From: Saturnia japonica
Taxonomy: Eukaryota; Arthropoda; Insecta; Lepidoptera; Saturniidae
Assembly: GCA_033032175.1 (NCBI GenBank)
Contig: CM065312.1
Coordinates: forward strand, 9,936,001-10,000,000
Direction of reading: 5' to 3'
DNA length: 64,000 bases
Below the pieces are notes generated by a model. The model was not told the origin of the DNA. It saw only the letters and a program-made list of their open reading frames with translations, and searched no databases. Below, piece by piece: positions 26,613-38,906 of the stretch; the stretch's first letter is position 1; each line of letters opens with the position of its first letter. The translations under genes were made by a program, and so were the position numbers.

Positions 26613-28035
26613 ATGTTCCAACCAAGAATGTGTCATAAACGAACGTTTTGGGAGTACGTTAATATGATGTTCAATAAACCCGATTCTGAGAGAATCAAAC
26701 AACTCGGACCTGATAGAGCGTGCGCAGAGTGGGTCCTTAGAAATGGAGGAAAAATTGTATGGGATGATGGGAAGAAACTGACTGACTATAACTCATTACC
26801 GTCTGAGGAACAAGGTGTTCCGAAAATATTAGAAATCGATGGATCAGACTCATCTATTTCTCATTACGGATTTTCACACCTACGTAATGTATTATGCACT
26901 TATTTAAATTTAATATTAAAATATCAGAATTCACCAACATAATCTGCCCTATGAAACTACCCACTAGGATCAACTAAATTTGCATTGTTTATGGCTCAAA
27001 TTCTTTTTAACAGTCATCAATAATATATCGGAGTTTACTATCCCTGATTAGTACATATTTGTAATAAGTACTATCATTAACTTAAGATGGATATCGGCTT
27101 CCCTCTTATTTATTCAAGCTATAGGATATGGATATATATTATGAAGATATGAAAAACTATTCTATAGATAAGTTTTAGAAGAAAGTAAGTACAAAAGGAA
27201 AGTAAGTATCTTTGAAGTCGACACATGTTAAACTGAGGTGCTGGCAAAAATGTCACTGACAGTAGGAATGTGCACGCAATGCAACCCGTTATTTATACTT
27301 AGCTACCTGCAAATGCGGGGTTGATGCATCATCATGACCTTCATTAACACTCTGACTCCTGATTGGTTGTTACGAGTAAGGGTTGTTGATTTTCTATAAA
27401 TATAAGATTTTTTTGTTATGACACTCATTACATTACTTATGCTTCTTAAGCAATAGCACAATGGAGAATTTATTTTCTAATGTGGTTTTGAAGAAATTAA
27501 ATGGTGACATCAACGCTCAAGCTCAGGCTGTAATTCACAATGTGTTCCTGTTTTTAAAATAATTGAAAACTTAACATTATTGATATGCACCTCTACAATT
27601 CTTACGCACATCACTACACCTCTTCATAAGACATGTAAGTGCAAGCGAAATAGACCTTCAGTTAATAATGCATTGACTATAAGTAACTAAAACAAGGGAT
27701 ATAGGTTAAACAAACATGTTATTCTTAATACAAATATTAAACATGTTCAGTTTTACTTTTTAGGTGGATGTACAATGCTGCAAAGGATGATTCTCCATAA
27801 TAATAGTTACATTGATGACAGAGCAATGAAAGGTTTATCTTTTGCAAAAGACACACTCATATATGTCCAAGTATCTAAATGTGTTAATGTTTCTGATAAT
27901 GGTATCAAAGAAATTCAGAATTTAAACAAACTGAAAACTTTGGTGCTATTTAATTTACACAGTGTGGAAAATTTAGATGAATGCAAGCAGTACCTAAAAA
28001 CATATCTTCCTAATTGTATAATAGAAGGTATTTAA
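26613..28035 (+). CDS. ATP synthase coupling factor B (subunit s) / DMAC2L homologue
   Basis: Two coding exons, 26613-26883 and 27764-28035, total 543 nt (180 residues), joined in phase across an 880-bp intron (donor gtaatg, acceptor ttttag). An upstream acceptor at 26590-26591 shows that the first coding exon is preceded by a 5'-UTR exon. The protein matches factor B: FWEYVNMMFNKPDSERIKQL, GPDRACAEWVLRNGG, a spacer, then IDGSDSSISHYGFSHL. Leucine-rich repeats follow (IYVQVSKCVNVSDNGI, LNKLKTLVLFNL). Factor B is a small mitochondrial LRR protein linked to ATP synthase and respiratory-complex assembly. The start ATG at 26613 is the first in the exon. A short basic N-terminus (MFQPRMCHKR) could be the import signal. 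An AATAAA lies 35 bp past the stop. It is convergent with DHODH, 238 bp away. Confidence 0.9.
27440..27565 (+). pseudogene. Possible 5' end of a transposon ORF in the factor B intron
   Basis: A short ORF from ATG 27462 reads MENLFSNVVLKKLNGD.. then ..AQAVIHNVFLFLK and stops. A TATA-like 'tataaatataag' lies about 60 bp upstream. The N-terminus resembles those of insect IS630-type transposases, but 33 codons are too few to be sure. It may be a non-autonomous derivative. It is not an exon of factor B. Confidence 0.35.
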
Positions 28036-28070
28036 ATTTTTATTAAAATTTCCATTTTAATAATTACTTT

Positions 28071-28076
28071 AATAAA
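28071..28076 (+). promoter_or_regulatory. Polyadenylation signal AATAAA of factor B
   Basis: Canonical hexamer 35 bp beyond the factor B stop codon, inside the short convergent spacer with DHODH. Confidence 0.65.
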
Positions 28077-28273
28077 AAATATATATATACATTTCATGTA
28101 GGTATACTTACAAATCAGTTAATATTATTTTTTATTTGAACACCTTTCATTTATTTTCAGGAAGTGGGGTGCAAATTAATGATAAGCTGCAATAATCTTT
28201 ATCAAAGTCAATATTTTATTACTTTTACCTGAATTTTCATTTTAATTAAAATTAAGTTGTCATTAATTTTATG

Positions 28274-31200
28274 TTATTTAACTCCTTTACCAACAGCTTC
28301 ATTTACACTATTGTAGCCATCATTTAAGAGAAACTCTGCTAATTCTTTTTTTATTTTTGAAATTACTGGTGGTCCATGGTACACCAATGCTGTGTAAAGT
28401 TGTACTGCACTTGCTCCAGCTAAAATTTTATCATATGCATCTTGTCCAGTAAACACCCCTCCAACACCTATTATGGGAATTTTACCTGAAACAAATATAA
28501 ATTTAAATCCTATTGTCAAATGAAAATAAAATGTATCATAAAATAGTAAATGGTACTCAGTATATTAATATACTAGCGACCCAACCCAGCTTTGCAGGGG
28601 CACAATTTACAAAGTGGTGTATTTTATGTTTAAATAGGCCTGATTTAAAGTTTATCTCTTTAATATTGATAGTTCAAACCTGCCTCATTAGCCTAGTGGT
28701 CCTAAATGCAACTGCTATGCTCGAGGTCCTAGGTTTGATTCACAGGTTGAGCTAAGTGATATTGGGTTTTTCTATGAAATTCTCATTGGAGCAACTCTGA
28801 GTTTGGTTTTGTACCCAATTAATGTCAATAGGCTGGCCCCCTATTACATGGAACCTAAAACGTACCCTGCGAACTGTGGGTGTTCACCTCTACCTTACAC
28901 TTTGGGGATACAGGTGTGATGGTATGCTATGTAACATCATAGGTACAAATAGTGTGCTTAACTCGCCTTGTGCAATTTTTCATTGGTTTTTTAGGTACAA
29001 TTTTTTGGTCATGAATAATTTTGTAATGTAGTATTAATTTAAATGGAAAACTGTAAAGGACAATCTTAATCTACAATAAATGTCCACATTAACTAACAAA
29101 CTTATCTGGAGAAAGAAAATTACTGAATTGGGGAAAATAGCTTCGCAAGTAAAGTAATATTTTTAATTTTTACGTTGAAAATAAAAAAAGTTGCTGTAAG
29201 TCAACCTTAGGAAATAGACATATGCCATGGCAGACTCTTCTGTAGACTTTTCGAAGAACTACAATTCTTTAGAACATTATTTTGATGTATCTCATAAGGT
29301 TTGGTTAGCGTAAGCCATGCAAGCACCCAAAAACCATTTTTTGATGACTTGATAACAAACAATTGATTTTTCTCTACTATAGAAAAACTTATCTTCTGTA
29401 AAAAATCTCTAAATATTAGTGAAAACCGCATTAAAATTTGTTGCATAGTTTAAAAGATATAAGCATACTTAGGTAAATACAGTGCAAAGCAACTTTATTT
29501 TATAGTGTTAAGTCTGTTGATAGTAAGCCATGTTCATATTTCTATTCAATTACATTTATATTATTTGATTTATAACTAAAGCACAGTCTAGTCACATTAG
29601 TAATACTAGTAAACATCATTTTTGCACTAACAATGATTATGAATTGTGTTATGTCTTGGTTTCATATTTGCTTTGAAATTAAGATATGTAGTATGATTTA
29701 GCCTCTTATTTTATACAGATGAAAGAAAGTATCATTTTTTATACAAATGAAAGAAAGTATCATTGGATAATTATAAAAAATCCAAATAAGTTACATAGAG
29801 ACTACAAAGAACTATATTTATAGATTTTAAGTTTGCCAGAAATATTGTCAACACTTGGCTAGAAAATGTTACCCATTTGGATGAAGGTAAATATTTAAAA
29901 CTGTAATTATATTGATCAAAGTATATACTAAACCTTTAGTTAATTTGTACATTTCCTTTATCATTTCTGTAGATTTCTTAGTTAGTGGTTTTCCACTCAA
30001 TCCACCAGTTTCATTCATAAACTTTTTGTTTACAAGAGAAGATCTATCTATGGTAGTATTAGAGATTATTAATCCATTTACAGTACACTCTTTTTTAGAT
30101 ATAACCGCCACAACATCCTTCATTTCTTCAAAACTTAAATCTGGAGCAAGTTTTAAAAATAATGGTGGCTTTTTGTCAGTATTTATTAATGCTCTTGCCT
30201 TATTTACTTCTGTTAAAAGAGCCTGTAATTCATCTTTATTCTGCAATGATCTTAGCCCTGGAGTATTTGGACTGAAAACATTTATTTATAAGTTTTTAAA
30301 TTACAATCTTAAATTAAGATTTAGGAAAAATAATTATACCTGCTTATATTTATAACAAAATAATCTGCTATATTTGAGAATTTTTGAATTCCTAAAATAT
30401 AATCTGTTTTAGCATCAATTGAGGTTTTATTTTTACCCAAATTTATTCCCAATACTCCATTATTAAGATGAGTTTTTTCTACATTGTGGACTTTTTTAAA
30501 TACTGCATCATGTCCTTCACTGTTGAAGCCATATCTATTGATTACGGCTTTATCTTCAGGCAATCTAAAGACCCTTGGTTTTAGATTACCAGGTTGAGCT
30601 TCAGGTGTTATAGAACCAATTTCAACTATAGCAAACCCTAATTTTCTCAAGCCAATCACAGCATCACCATGCTTGTCGAAACCTGCTGCAATTCCAATAG
30701 GGTTGCTAAGTTCATAATTAAGAAACTTGGTTTTCTGTAAAAAGATACAATTATTACAATGTATATTATTATTGTATATTAACTATATTTGTCAAATCTT
30801 ATTAAGCTAAGTTATTACTACACAAATGTAATATGGTCAATGGTACAACAGTTTTATTAGTATTGATTGACCAGCACTAATATTTTTTTTTAATTAGTGG
30901 ATGTAATGGCAACTGTGTTTAAAAGTTTGTGGTAGTACTTACTAGAACCTTAGGATCTTCATTGACCTCAGAGGGAAACATACCATATTTAATAGCTGCT
31001 ACACAAAGTTTATGTGCCCACTCTGGATTCAAATATTGGCTCAATGGCTGAAGAACTTTCTCAAAGTAACCATTAAAATCCTTTTTTAAATAAACAAATT
31101 GGTATGCAATAGAACCTCCAAGTGTTAAATAACATAAAGATTTAAGTTTTCTCTGAAAAAAGAAAAGCATGTATGTTTAGCTACAAATCACATTGTATTT

Positions 31201-31278
31201 ACTCAGAGTTATATACCTATGTAAGTCGACAGGTTAATAACTATTATTTACCAACGATTCTTTTGTAGTATGGCTCAT
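28274..31278 (-). CDS. Dhod: Dihydroorotate dehydrogenase (quinone), mitochondrial, complete, five exons
   Basis: Coding exons on the minus strand: 31278-31252 (27 nt), 31152-30943, 30734-30340, 30271-29934, 28485-28274. Total 1182 nt, 393 residues, with all phases matching; human DHODH has 395. It catalyses the fourth step of pyrimidine synthesis, oxidising dihydroorotate and passing electrons to ubiquinone on the outer face of the inner mitochondrial membrane. Visible features: an N-terminal membrane-anchor helix (LCYLTLGGSIAYQFVY), AGFDKHGDAVIGLRKLGF, EIGSITPEAQPGN.P, the FMN-site GINLGKNK, the active-site loop INISSPNTPGLR with its catalytic Ser, KLAPDL, ISNTT, and IIGVGGV..G.DAYDKILAGASAVQLYTAL, the phosphate-binding end. 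The tail DGYNSVNEAVGKG is also typical. Intron 4 (about 1.45 kb) contains a SINE. The donor after exon 4 (gtttag) is non-consensus, but no other site keeps frame. Confidence 0.95.
28565..29400. repeat. Interspersed repeats, including a second tRNA-type SINE, in DHODH intron 4
   Basis: Opens with 'actagcgacccaacccagc', the head of the repeat type seen at 58.9 and 59.9 kb. Within it (about 28676-28960) is a different SINE-like unit with a box A-like 'tagcctagtggtcc', a box B-like 'taggtttgattcacagg' and a non-coding body. A block near 29288-29340 ('ggttagcgtaagccat') matches the repeat at 59.12 kb. Boundaries are approximate. Confidence 0.55.
29716..29770. repeat. Two-copy tandem repeat of about 29 bp
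   Basis: The unit 'gatgaaagaaagtatcatt' occurs twice with one difference ('cagatg' against 'caaatg'), inside DHODH intron 4. No function inferred. Confidence 0.7.
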
Positions 31279-31482
31279 TTTTGAATCCTAAAAGAAGTAA
31301 CTAAATTAACTTCTATTTCATCTTACTTTCGAATGGACCAATGGTTAAATTTTATACATCCACTAGGGATGTGAAAAAAAAAATAGTTTTAATATCCATT
31401 TTTTTCACCAGTTGATTTTTTTTAAAAGTCCAATTTAATTTTTGTGTGACTGTTGGTATACAATAAACCTTCTTTTTACTAA

Positions 31483-32260
31483 CTAGCCAACTAGTCCTCT
31501 TTATTGAAAACTATTACTGCCATTATCAAGTGAATATAGTGGTAAACAAGTTGGTGACACCCTTGTTAGAACTAATTGTTATTTATCTCTGGTTAGAACT
31601 TTCTAGGGAGTTTTTTTGGCACATCAAAATATATGCTTTCAGTTTATATTTATAATCCTATATTTATTTAGAAGCTATATCACACAAAACGCTACCAGTA
31701 TTATATAATATAGAGTCTTAAACCTAAGTTAATGGATCTATACTACTACTATTAAGCAGAAGAGTTTCTTTGTTTGTTTGTTTTGTTGGACGCTCTAATC
31801 TCAGGAACTACTTCGAATGGAAAAAATATTTTTTGTTGGATATCCCATTGATCGAAGAAGGCCTATAGGCTATATAACATCACGCTACGACCAATAGGAG
31901 CGGAGAATCAATAAAAATATTGCAAAAACGAAGAAGGATTATTGCTTTTGAGAGCTTCTAATGCGTGCGCTGCGTAAATGCTTAATGTTACTCAACAATC
32001 GTGTGAGACGGAATTGTTTCTCTTAAAAAGTTTAAATAAGTCCAAGATAGCAATTGGCTATCTTTTAAAGTTGACTCAATATAACCTTTTTTATGGTAAT
32101 AAAATTCGTTCTAAAATAATGCATTATTTGTGAAGGTGTTTCTATAAACATGGTTTTAATCTTATTGAAATAAAATATTCATCACAAGTATTTCATTGAA
32201 CACATGACAATATAATTCACTCGATAATGGCAGTAATAGTGGTGTAGTGGTAGATTACTT
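31483..32260 (+). repeat. Middle-repetitive element, uninterrupted copy (~0.75 kb)
   Basis: Begins 'tagtcctctttattgaaaac' and 'tactgccattatcaagtg'. It passes through 'gttagaactttctaggg' and 'ttatataatatagagtc', then a lepidopteran-type block ('gagtttctttgtttgtttg', 'atcacgctacgaccaatag'). It ends near 32260 with 'ttcactcgataatggcagta', an inverted copy of its own start. The minus-strand copy at 48.83-53.43 kb matches it piece by piece with insertions removed. There is no ORF. The inverted ends suggest a non-autonomous DNA element. Confidence 0.65.
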
Positions 32261-32469
32261 TAGCAAAATTAAAATCAAGACAAAAGACACACAAGAGTTT
32301 ATTTGCTAACACAAAACATTACAGCATAGTATGTATTGAAATATGAAGGAGTACAGTTTATAGTAGATAACGGAGAACATGAACATAGACTTTTACGACA
32401 ACTGTATGTACGACCCGCAACGTATACGTAACAGTAGGGTCGCGCCAGCAAGTGTAGTTAGCTCGGTGT

Positions 32470-34160
32470 TTTTTTTTTTAACTGACTACACTGTTAACCT
32501 TAGGTGCCCTATCCAAAAACAGAGCCGCTGCGGCTTTTACAGCTTCACCGAACTTGGGGGCGAGCGCTTAGGGCACTCAGCCGCGAAAGTTTTTGACGAC
32601 TCGCACGAGGGTGCCAGAGTGGCCGAACCTCGTTGCGAATGCGAAAAGGTCGCGATCTAACTAATACCCTACTTCTACAAATTCGAACTAACTAATATAT
32701 ACTCATATGCACGTTCCCCTCCTCCTGGGAGAAAGGAGGGAGCCATGCATATGTGTATTTAGTGATCTGATTGGTTTTTCTACACTAACTAGCGCATTAG
32801 TCTAACTAGCGCAAAAAAAGAAAAAAAAAGGTCCCTTACAAAACCTATGTACCTGTGTGGTGTGCATGTGTGTGTGTTCATACGTGTGTAATGTTGTGTG
32901 TGGGTAGCTAAGTGTTGCATGTATAGTGTCACTTGTATCGCGCGGGCGGCTGCCTAACCCAAGGGCTTCACACCGAGGAACGGACCTAGGCTTGGGATGC
33001 CGCTAGAGAGGGTGGACGTGACGGGTGTGCGGGAGCGAAGTTGACCACCCGTCCTCTGTGGAGAGAACGGTGGTTACGCGGGTGTGGGCGGTGGCACGCT
33101 CTGTTTGGAGAGGCGGTAGAATAGAACGCGTTTGTTGTTTCGATTTGGTCGAGCGGGTCAGTGAAGATGTTACGCGGCCGGCGTTTACTCCGGCAGGCAT
33201 TGGGGTCGGGAATATATGAAGCTGTCGCTTTGATTAACGAATTTGTATCGTTCGACGCGGTGTCGAAATACGAGCGAGAAAGGTGTTTAGCATAAGCATG
33301 TATCGAAAGAAGGTCCATATCTCTATGGAGATCTTCCATACGAACATACTGAGGGGCACCGGTTAGACGGTGAAGAAACCTATTCTGGATGGCTTGTAAA
33401 CGTTTCCAGTTATATTTTGACATATGTGCGAACACAACGCAGCTATATGTTATTATCGGTCGGATACATATCTTGTAGAGAGTAAGCTTGTGTCTCGTGG
33501 ACATTTTGCTTGCAGCACATAACAGAGGATGCAATCGGGCGAGGGTCCAGGCGGCCTTTTTCCTAACCAGAGTGACGTGACGTATAAAGAAGAGTCAACT
33601 ATCTAGTGTTACACCTAGATATTTGGTCTCCTTTACCCAGGGGTTCGGATTACCGAAGAGTTCAAGGGGACGACTCTTGAGGTTTTTCGGTATCTGTGAG
33701 GCGGTTTGGTCGAAGAGCACCGCTGCACTCTTCGTGGGGTTGATGGCTATTCGCCAGTCGTTAAACCACTTCCGGAGAGTGGTCAGGGCTCTTTGGATTC
33801 TACATTTGAGGTTAAGTCTTTGCATTTGAGAGGAGTATATGACTGTATCGTCAGCGTATAGCCTTACCTCAACTTTCTCAGGAAGTTTTGGTAGGTCACT
33901 GACGTACAGATTGAAGAGGCTAGGAGCCAGGACGGAACCTTGGGGGACGCCTGAGCGTATGGGGTGGGTGTGGATAGTTCACCTTCCACTCTGTAGCGAA
34001 AGGTGCGGTCTCTGAGATAATCGCGGATGATTTTAACTAATCTATCGGGGAATCCTCGAGAGTACAGCTTATAGACTAATCCTTCATGCCAGACCTTATT
34101 AAAGACTTTGGCTACGTCGAAGAAGACTGCAAATGTACGACGGGGTTTATATCCCTCGGA
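32470..34160 (-). pseudogene. Jockey-like LINE, 5'-truncated copy 1
   Basis: The minus strand from about 34160 reads the RT palm (FDVAK.F.KVWHEGLVYKL, DYLRDRTFRYRVEG), then YADDTVIYSSQ (active site) and FNDWRIAINPTKSAAVLF. WVKETKYLGVTLDS ends in a stop at 33595. The C-terminal region starts at 33534 (RHKLTLYKICIRPIITYSCV, LQAIQNRFLHRLTGAP). The ORF has frame breaks around 33560-33600 and 33960. The 3' UTR runs to about 32470 and ends in the tail unit with the CGCAGCGG stem and an A run (T run on the plus strand at 32470-32480). It is the same family as 51573-53264. Confidence 0.85.
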
Positions 34161-34911
34161 AAAGTTACACGTAATGTAAATGGCCCGATGCGCGGGCGGG
34201 CTGCCTTATCAGAGGCACGAGCGCCGTGTATTGTCCTCCGGCCTCCCACTCCGGCAATGAGAGTCAGCTGCATGAAACAATGGATAGTCAGATGCCGTGC
34301 GCCGGTCTTTTCGTGCAATTAAAAATATTTATTTGTACGGGCGGCAGTTAATGAAAACATGCGAGGTATTTACAGGGTACAATGGTCTTCATTAAAGAGG
34401 ATCGGTTACCAAGTTAGGAGGAAGAAGAAGAAGAAGTATGTCACTTTGAACAAAAGTGTCCTTGACATCAATTGAATTCAATAAATATATTAGGAGATAT
34501 CACTGTTTTAAAATAAATCCGCAGCAAAGTAAAGAAAGTTTCAGCTTCTTTAGAATTGTATTATAGGTGCCTACGACCTAATCTTTCTAACCCTCTCTCT
34601 TTCTCTCATGTGACGCAGACGAAGATTTGTGAGTCAGTTAGTTAAAAATAAAAACCAAATACCAAAACATGTCATTATAAGATCCCACCAAAAACATCAA
34701 TCGCTCTTATATATCACCCATAAATATAGTTATTTATATTTACATAATTATACATACATACATAAATCATGCCTATATCCCAACGGGGTAGGCAGAGACC
34801 ACGTCCTTCCACCTGCTACGATCCTGGTATACACCTCTTTCGCTTCTTCGGCATTCATTAATCTTTTCACGCATGCTCGTCAGTTTAGAGTACTCTTGAC
34901 CTTACCTTTCT
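34161..34911. repeat. Junk segment: repeat fragments and a common lepidopteran repeat
   Basis: 34375-34440 is an inverted head of the middle-repetitive family ('cattaaagaggatcgg', followed by a GAA/AAG run). 34650-34700 carries its far flank. 34755-34910 ('aatcatgcctatatcccaac', 'ggggtaggcagagaccacgt', 'gctacgatcctggtatacac') is a repeat I recognise as widespread in moths and butterflies. It abuts and truncates the BEL integrase at 34912. No host gene seen. Confidence 0.55.
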
Positions 34912-37900
34912 TCAGAACGTCTCTGATTTCTTCACGGTGGCTTCACGCGCTGCCTTTTGAAGTTCTTGGTCAGCGCCTCGCAGGTTGGTTCCGTGGTCGG
35001 ACCAAAGCTCGGTCGGGCATCCTCGACGTCCGATGAACCTTCTCAGTGCCATGATTGCCGAGTCGGTGTTGAGACTACCTGCGATCTCTAGGTGTATCGC
35101 TCGGGTAGTGAGGCATGTGAATAACGCTACATAGCGTTTCTGTTGAGATCGGCCGACGGTGACCATCATAGGACCGAAGTAGTCTAGCCCCGTGTAGGTG
35201 AATGGTCTCTGGTGATGAGCCAACCTACTATACGGATGGTTTCCGGTCGACGGTTGCGCCGGCTTTGCTCTTTTGATGCGACAGGCTTGACATTGCTTTA
35301 ACTGGGTACGGACTGTGTGTCGTAATCTCAGTACCCAGTATTGCTGTCTTACTTCATTCGTCGTCGCCTCGAAACCGCCGTGATGCAGTTTCGTATGGAT
35401 CCAGGCGACGTACAAACGGGTCCAGGGGTGATCTCCGTCTATGATAGCCGGTTCTCTCTGGGAATCTGTTATTGCTACCGCCGCCGCTACTCTTGATTTG
35501 AGTCTCATGATACCGTTGTCATCTATGCCTGCGGCATATTGAGCCAGTCGGCTCGTAGACAAGAATGCGGACCCTTTTCGTAACGCTGTGACTTCCAATA
35601 AGAAAACGTCCTCCTGTTGCGAGCGTACCCATAAGGCTTGTGCACGTTTTAGGTAACTTGCGTTGATCATGACGATTGTATCACGATTTTCAATGTGCGT
35701 TGTAGACTTCGATTTTGCCTGTGTGTTACTACGTTTTCTATTCCAGGCGGGGTCGTCTTCCTTTGTTCTTTTATTGCGCTTTCTTATAGCTGCGCAGGTG
35801 TTACGTCTGGCTCGTAACCTGTCGATAAATTGTAGAACCCGCGCCGTTGTACGTATAACGCGTATCCAATTGGAAAATCGTGTTATATCCGGAAGTCCCT
35901 CTCGTAGTCTCGTAGTGCTAGTTGTCGTAGCGTTTACACGTTCCTCGCCAGTATCGCTGTGTTGTATAGCACTGGTGTCTGTAGGCCACTCTGTTTCCGG
36001 TTTGTACAGGAATTAAGGCCCTCTGTACCAGCGATGTGAAGCGGTGAGGTCGTCGGGTGCGTCCCGCGTTGCGTCGTCCGCCACATTATGTTTGGACGGG
36101 ACCCATTTCCATTGCGACGTCTTTGTGGCTTCTGATATCTCGGCAACACAATGGGCGACAAAAGGCTTGTATGTACGCGGGCCGGTGCGTAGCCATGATA
36201 GTACAGTGCGAGAGTCTGTCCAGTAGACGTGTCTTGATGGTTTCAAGTCGTGCTCTTCGGTGGCTGTGTGGGCGAGGCGACAACCGAGCACCGCTCCCTG
36301 TAACTCGAGTCGCGGTATCGATATAACTTTCAGAGGCGCTACCCGTCCTTTACTTGCGATCAATGCAACATGTATAGCTCCTATTTCATCTATAACTCGC
36401 CAGTATACGGCAGCCACGTAGGCTGAAGAGCTAGCATCTACGAATGTGTGCATCTGTATGTCTATCGCTCGGCCTAAACCTGGATAGCACCGAGGTACTG
36501 AGAGCTGTCGTAGTTGTTGTGCTTGTCTTGTCCATCGGAACCAGGCCTCTGCTTCCGCTGACTCGAGCTTGTCGTCCCAGTTGATGCCGGACCGCCACGT
36601 ATCCTGCAGGATCCTCTTGGCCTGTATTGTGATAGGTGTAGCGCAACCAAGAGGGTCGTATATCGACATTACTGTTCGTAGCGCTTCCCTCTTTGTTGGC
36701 GTCCTGTTGCCCGCCCATATATCGGCCGGTACTTTGTGTAGATTGGTGTTAAACTTTAGTGTGTCTAACCCTGTTATCCACACCATACCTAGGATTTTCT
36801 CTGGGTCTAGTTGTACGACGTCCTCTTTTCCTTCCGGAGCAAGTTTCGAACGCACTTCGATCGAATTGGAAGCCCATCGTTGTAAATGAAAGTTTCGTCT
36901 ACTATGTATCGCGGCGACTTGTGTTGTTATTTCTATAGCCTTTTCCACCGTGTCGAAGCTAGCTAGATAATCGTCGACGTAGTGATTTTTCACAATCGCC
37001 TTCGCCGCGTCCGGATACTTTTCTTCGAAGTCTTGTGCATTCCTATTTTTCACGTATATTGCTGTACATGGTGATGACGTAGCGCCAAATACGACGCTTT
37101 TCATTTGGTACTCAGCGGGCGGGCCTTGTCGTTGATCATCGCGCCATAGGAAGCGTTGCATGTCGCGATCTTCTTCTACTATTGTTACCCGCATGAACAT
37201 GTCCTGTATGTCTGCCGTGACCGCTATCGGATGCTGTCTGAATCTCATAAGTATCCCAGGTAGAGATTGAAGCAAGTCCGGTCCTGACAGTAACATGTCG
37301 TTCAAGCTAATGCCTCGGGTTTTTGCCGCCGCGTCATGTACTATGCGTAATTTTTCCGGTTTCTGTGGATTGATAACCGCAAAGTGTGGCAAGTACCAAA
37401 CTCTCTGTGGTTTCGTTGCGGGTGCGAGCTCGGCATATCCCTTGACGATTAAAGTTTGTAGCTGCGCCTTGTATTTGAGTTTTAATTTTTCATTACGACC
37501 AAGTTTCTTCTCGACTAACTCGAGGCGTCGTAAGGCAGTTTCGTAGCTATACGGTGGCGGTACGTAGTTTTTTCGCCATAGTAGACCGGTTTCGAAGCCC
37601 CCCGCCGGTATTCGATGTGTTTTTGTATTCAATATATCGAGTGCCTGTGGTTCCTCTGCGTTGTAGGAACGTTTCGGTTCAACGCCGAGAGAGTCAAGAG
37701 CGAAATGTTCTTTCATCATTTGTTCTATCGAAATTTCGCTATCGCTAGATACGGATATGTGACTTACACGCTGATTGTAACTAGTGTTCAAATATCGCGT
37801 CCCATGGATGACCCAGCCGAGGTCTGTGAGTGACGCTACGGGTTCACAATTCTTTGCACGGCGCGTTTCGTGTGCGAGGAGCAACTGCCAGTTATCTTGA

Positions 37901-37963
37901 CCTATTAGTACGGTTGGTTTTCCTGCTCGTACATTAAATGTCCTTCTAGGCTTCGTAGATGTG
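34912..37963 (-). pseudogene. Old BEL/Pao retrotransposon: pol part (protease end, RT, RNase H, integrase)
   Basis: A single minus-strand frame runs from the insertion point of the younger element to 34912, broken once by an in-frame stop (36015-36013). Order: KPTVLIGQDNWQLLLA; RT with LRIVHDAAAKTRGISLND, TADIQDMFMRV and NHYVDDYLASF (active site); RNase H with HTFVDASSSAYVAAVYW and YWTDSRTVLSWL; then, after the stop, integrase. The integrase has the H/C zinc region (LHHGGFEATT..YWVLRL, CQACRIKRAKP) and core Asp residues in GLDYFGPM and LWSDHGTN. It ends before the catalytic Glu, cut off by the repeat at 34755-34911. The gag half lies at 44720-46682, on the other side of the inserted element. 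It is defective because of the stop, a frameshift near the gag-pol junction, the truncation and the insertion. Confidence 0.9.
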
Positions 37964-38384
37964 TGTTAGCGCCTAATGCTTTATCAATAGCATTTAAGTC
38001 AATTATTTATGTGGGGTACTTTCATTATTAGTTTTTTCTATTTATTATTTTTCGCTGCACCGCACACTACGCAGTCTATGATTGACCACCGCCGCCGCGA
38101 GTCAATATATCTAAATTATATTAATCCCGCTTGTTGGAGTTGCTTGTGCACGCTGCACGACATCCAGCTGGTCCACTACTATCGAAGCCGCAAATCTGAG
38201 GAATTGGCCGAGAAGAAGCGCTGCCAGGCTGAAGCTGCAGAATACCACATAAAGGTGATCGTAGAATAAGCGGTGCAGCTGTTTCTTACTTATCCAGTTT
38301 CAAGGTAACTCTTTCTTACATATTCCTAACTCTCCCCGCTCGTGGATTAGCGACCCTCTATATTGCTTAGTTGACGCGTCCACA
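37964..38384 (+). repeat. 5' LTR of the young BEL element
   Basis: 421 bp, TG..CA bounded. It holds an 86-codon ORF (38009-38269) that recurs in the 3' LTR. A short inverted repeat (AATGCT..AGCATT) lies near its left end. No clear TATA box identified. Confidence 0.93.
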
Positions 38385-38392
38385 TTTTTTGT

Positions 38393-38410
38393 TGGTCCTT
38401 CGAGCCGGAT
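38393..38410 (+). other. Primer-binding site, complementary to tRNA-Tyr 3' end
   Basis: TGGTCCTTCGAGCCGGAT begins 8 nt after the 5' LTR. Its complement ends in ..GGACCA, and its body matches what I recall of the insect tRNA-Tyr acceptor/T-arm 3' end. The tRNA identity is from memory and should be checked against a tRNA database. The 18-nt match starting with TGG at the right distance makes the PBS role itself secure. Confidence 0.75.
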
Positions 38411-38906
38411 GGTTCTTTCTAAATCTTTCTAACCGCACATTCTTTCTGGCTTTCGAGCCCTATACCGCATTTCTCCTCATTTTCCCCGCTTTCTTAATAA
38501 TTTATAGTATTTTCCGCATTCATGTAGTATTAAAAAACTACCTATACTACCCCGCAAGTTCAACGTTAGTATTATTTTCCCACATACATCTTTGTTACAT
38601 CATCCATATTGGAGTATTAAAATCCTATTTTACTTGCTTTCATAATACTTATACACATATTAAGTATTTGATATTTGTATTTAAGTGTCTATAGTGCAAT
38701 TATTTCGGATATTTCACTTCCTAAAAGCAAAATAATTCATACAAAACATTTTATTTATTTTTAATCTCTCCGCTAACTACGCCACGCATCACTCAATCGT
38801 TCCGTGCGCTCATGTTTTTATGAGCCAGTTGCATTGTATGTTGCAGTCACTAGTGAGAATTTCGTAACATTGAAATAGTACAAAACTTGTAACATTTTTA
38901 GTAATC

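Noticed and set aside
36044..37833. Plus-strand ORFs and alternate-frame minus ORFs over 36.0-37.9 kb
   Set aside because: Shadows of the old BEL pol frame.
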